A stretch of DNA of 8,445 nucleotides from Collinsella sp. (GTDB taxonomy: Bacteria; Actinomycetota; Coriobacteriia; Coriobacteriales; Coriobacteriaceae), in NCBI GenBank assembly GCA_019419405.1, contig DYAA01000127.1, positions 1 to 8,445 on the forward strand. The letters are read 5' to 3'. A model generated the notes under the pieces. It had not been told where the DNA came from and searched no databases. It worked only from the letters and a program-made list of their open reading frames with translations. This document shows positions 6,738-8,445 of this stretch, one piece after another. Numbering within the stretch: the first letter of the stretch is position 1; each line of letters begins with the position of its first letter. The position numbers and the translations under genes were made by a program.

Positions 6738-7326
6738 TCTTGACGGTACCTCCGCTTATCTTAATGAAGCCATCAAGTCTGTAAATCGTGCAATCAGTTT
6801 AGATCAGTCTTATTCCAAATACCGTGTTACAAGGGCTCGGCTTAATGCGTTGAAGGGGGATATGAATAATGCATACATTGATTTTGATAAAGCAGTTTCT
6901 TTGCTGCATCCGACTTCCCCTGAATATCCAAAGCATCTCGCCGATATTGAAGCTGCTCGATTGCGTGCAGACTTTCTGTCGTCGAATAAGAGAATCGCTG
7001 ACCGTGCTTCTAAAGAAATTGAAAATGTAAAAGCAAGTGTGTCAAGTAACGTTGAAATTGTTGGTCTATTTTCCGCCGTGCTTTCTGTGGTGTTTACCAT
7101 GGCATCTATTACGGCACATTCAAAGCTGAAGTTTTTTGAGCTTTCATTTCTAGCATGCTCTTTGTTTGGACTGCTGATTACGGTATTTGCAGTGTTTTCT
7201 CTCATCTCGGGGCGGGACGAAAAGCTGTGTCGTCGCTTGATTATCTTTGGTATCGTTTTCGCCTTTATTCCGATTGCCTTGTATGGAGCCGTCCCTTTAA
7301 TTGTTTCTTTAATGCCTGGTAAGTGA
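6738..7326 (+). pseudogene. C-terminal remnant of a TPR protein with three transmembrane helices, cut by the IS
   Basis: The frame enters directly from the IS end. The only codon that could open it is TTG 6727 inside the terminal repeat, after an in-frame TAA at 6718-6720, and it has no well-placed ribosome-binding site. I therefore call it a 5'-truncated gene (up to 199 residues counted from that TTG). Residues about 8-60 look like TPR-type helical hairpins (AIKSVNRAISLDQSYSKYR, then ALKGDMNNAYIDFDKAVSLL). Residues 75-105 are a charged, probably coiled helix. Three hydrophobic segments follow at about 109-129, 137-160 and 171-196, ending MPGK. Base composition is far poorer in GC than the IS or glgP. 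The missing N-terminal part probably held more TPRs and perhaps another domain; it is not present left of the IS. The gene family is not recognised. A short membrane tail after helical repeats occurs in several bacterial conflict proteins, a loose analogy only. Confidence 0.6.
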
Positions 7327-7372
7327 GCGGCGTGTGTAGCTAGAATCACTATATTCGACGGAGTAGTATTTC

Positions 7373-7378
7373 GGAGGT
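7373..7378 (+). promoter_or_regulatory. Ribosome-binding site that fixes the phosphoesterase start
   Basis: GGAGGT lies 6 bases before GTG 7385, ideal spacing. The 58 bases between the TPR remnant and this gene show no terminator, so the two genes were probably one operon. TATATT at 7350-7355 could be a -10 box, but no good -35 is seen. Confidence 0.8.
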
Positions 7379-7384
7379 CGCGCA

Positions 7385-8445
7385 GTGGATTGCCGTGATT
7401 TTGATCCTCAGCTTTGTATTGTCCAGCTTACGGATTTTCATTTCGAAGAACTCCAGGGCAATTATCAAAAACGGGTAGACGATATCCTCGTGACTATTAA
7501 AAAGAGTATTAAGTCTGGAACCGTATTGCTGCTTGTTACTGGTGATGTTGCCCGAACTGGCAAGGAAAGCGAATATCAATCAGCAGCTATGTTCTTTGAC
7601 TATCTGATTGAACAACTGAACCAACCTGAATACCAATTGAAAGTTTATATATTGCCGGGAAATCATGATTTGCAAGGCCCGTGTAAGTCTGTTGGGTGCT
7701 TTGCTGGTGCACAGTACGGTGTGGATATCGAAAATATGACGTCATTTTTTGAATTTGCAAACAAATATGACAACCGTTTTGTTTTTGGTCAGCCAGGGCC
7801 AATTGTTTTTGAGGTTGAGGGGACGAAAGTCTCGGTATCTGGTTTTAATAGTGCCCCCTTATCTACTCTTGACGGTGATGATAAAGGATTTCATGTATTG
7901 AGAAACCCTAATCGCTCTCTACTTGATAACACACCGGACTCAGGCCTTCATATTTTTGCTTCGCATCATGGCCCAGAGTGGTTCTGCGATAATGAGCGTA
8001 TTAGCCTGGAGAATATGCTTGCCAACTGCTTTGACTTTGCGTTTACGGGACATGAGCATATGGGACAAAGCCGCTGCGTAGGTGGTTTGTCAGGTGAGTC
8101 CTGTGTCGTCGTGCGAGGAGGAACTTATTCACTTTGCGATGATGACCAGAGCTCCTATAAAATGCTACTAATTCGCTTTGGAGAGTTTGGCAGCTATGAA
8201 TTTGCGGAAAGGGTCTATGGCTGGGAAACCTCTGCACAAATTCACACGCTTCTCGATGAGGCCCACTCTTATCGGCGTTATATAAAATCAAAAACGTACT
8301 TCAGACCGCGCCCAGATTTTGTGAACGAGCTTTTTGAAACTGAAGATAATTCAAGTGAATCATTTAAGGACTCATTTGTGTTTCCTTCTTTGAAAGAAGA
8401 GATCGCAACTGGCACAAAAGATGGTGAACTAAGAATTAATGATCA
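7385..8445 (+). CDS. Calcineurin-like metallophosphoesterase, N-terminal domain of a longer protein; runs off the window
   Basis: 353 codons are open from GTG 7385 to the window edge with no stop. All the dinuclear-metal motifs of the calcineurin-like phosphoesterase superfamily occur in order: DxH (Asp17, His19 in LTDFHF), GD (Gly53-Asp54 in VTGDVA), GNHD (92-95, with Asn93 and His94), a histidine pair in SHHGPEW (His194/195), and GHEH (222-225). It should therefore be an active metal-dependent phosphodiesterase or phosphatase. The substrate (nucleic acid, cyclic nucleotide, protein or other) cannot be told. No signal peptide or membrane helix is visible, so it is probably cytoplasmic. The catalytic fold seems to end near residue 260. 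An acidic linker (FETEDNSSES) and FVFPSLKEE then lead into sequence beyond the window. The start is firm because of the GGAGGT. Low GC, the TPR/membrane remnant and the IS upstream suggest an acquired accessory locus. MutT, PAP2 and other phosphatase folds are excluded by the motifs. Confidence 0.9.
   Translation, partial: MDCRDFDPQLCIVQLTDFHFEELQGNYQKRVDDILVTIKKSIKSGTVLLLVTGDVARTGKESEYQSAAMFFDYLIEQLNQPEYQLKVYILPGNHDLQGPCKSVGCFAGAQYGVDIENMTSFFEFANKYDNRFVFGQPGPIVFEVEGTKVSVSGFNSAPLSTLDGDDKGFHVLRNPNRSLLDNTPDSGLHIFASHHGPEWFCDNERISLENMLANCFDFAFTGHEHMGQSRCVGGLSGESCVVVRGGTYSLCDDDQSSYKMLLIRFGEFGSYEFAERVYGWETSAQIHTLLDEAHSYRRYIKSKTYFRPRPDFVNELFETEDNSSESFKDSFVFPSLKEEIATGTKDGELRIND

Noticed and set aside
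5391..6745. TGACG on both sides of the IS (5391-5395 and 6741-6745) as a target duplication
   Set aside because: The two copies lie at unequal distances from the inverted-repeat ends (6 and 3 bases), and flanking bases do not match at 8-9 bp length.
7349..8291. Short minus-strand frames opposite the phosphoesterase (7349-7579, 7587-7802, 8043-8291)
   Set aside because: They are fragmentary and motif-free, and they oppose a continuous + strand frame that carries every catalytic motif of a known superfamily.

Overview
The window suggests a high-GC Gram-positive gut bacterium, most likely a Coriobacteriia member such as Collinsella. This rests on the strongly GC-rich, CGC/GCC-biased codon use of the first three genes and on a galE / malQ / glgP carbohydrate block. 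The genus is my inference and was not searched. All genes I can support lie on the + strand.

Positions 1-5182 look like ordinary chromosomal backbone. They hold the 3' end of UDP-glucose 4-epimerase (galE), an intact 4-alpha-glucanotransferase (malQ, 1219-2724) and an intact glycogen/maltodextrin phosphorylase (glgP, 2854-5121). Each gene is followed by a GC-rich stem-loop terminator. MalQ rearranges alpha-1,4-glucans into longer chains that GlgP degrades to glucose-1-phosphate, and GalE interconverts UDP-glucose and UDP-galactose, so the three genes form a plausible maltodextrin/galactose utilisation neighbourhood. malQ has its own candidate promoter with an inverted repeat in the -35/-10 spacer. 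The terminator between malQ and glgP leaves only about 40 bases before the glgP start codon.

Positions 5183-5401 hold no gene. They contain two palindromic elements with the same architecture, offset by exactly 81 bp. Next comes a complete IS256-family insertion sequence (about 5402-6737) with 16-bp perfect terminal inverted repeats and an intact DDE transposase. Its leader can form a 15-of-16-pair stem that buries the transposase ribosome-binding site and GTG start, which would block translation of transcripts reading in from outside.

From 6738 to the end, base composition drops sharply, to about 33-45% GC in the lines I counted, which marks an accessory region. It contains the C-terminal remnant of a TPR plus three-transmembrane-helix protein cut by the IS, then a metallophosphoesterase (start GTG 7385) that is open at the right edge. 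All the metallophosphoesterase metal-binding motifs are present. The phosphoesterase followed by extra C-terminal sequence, next to a TPR/membrane protein and an IS, resembles an anti-phage or other conflict locus. That role is inference; the sequence past 8445 would decide it.
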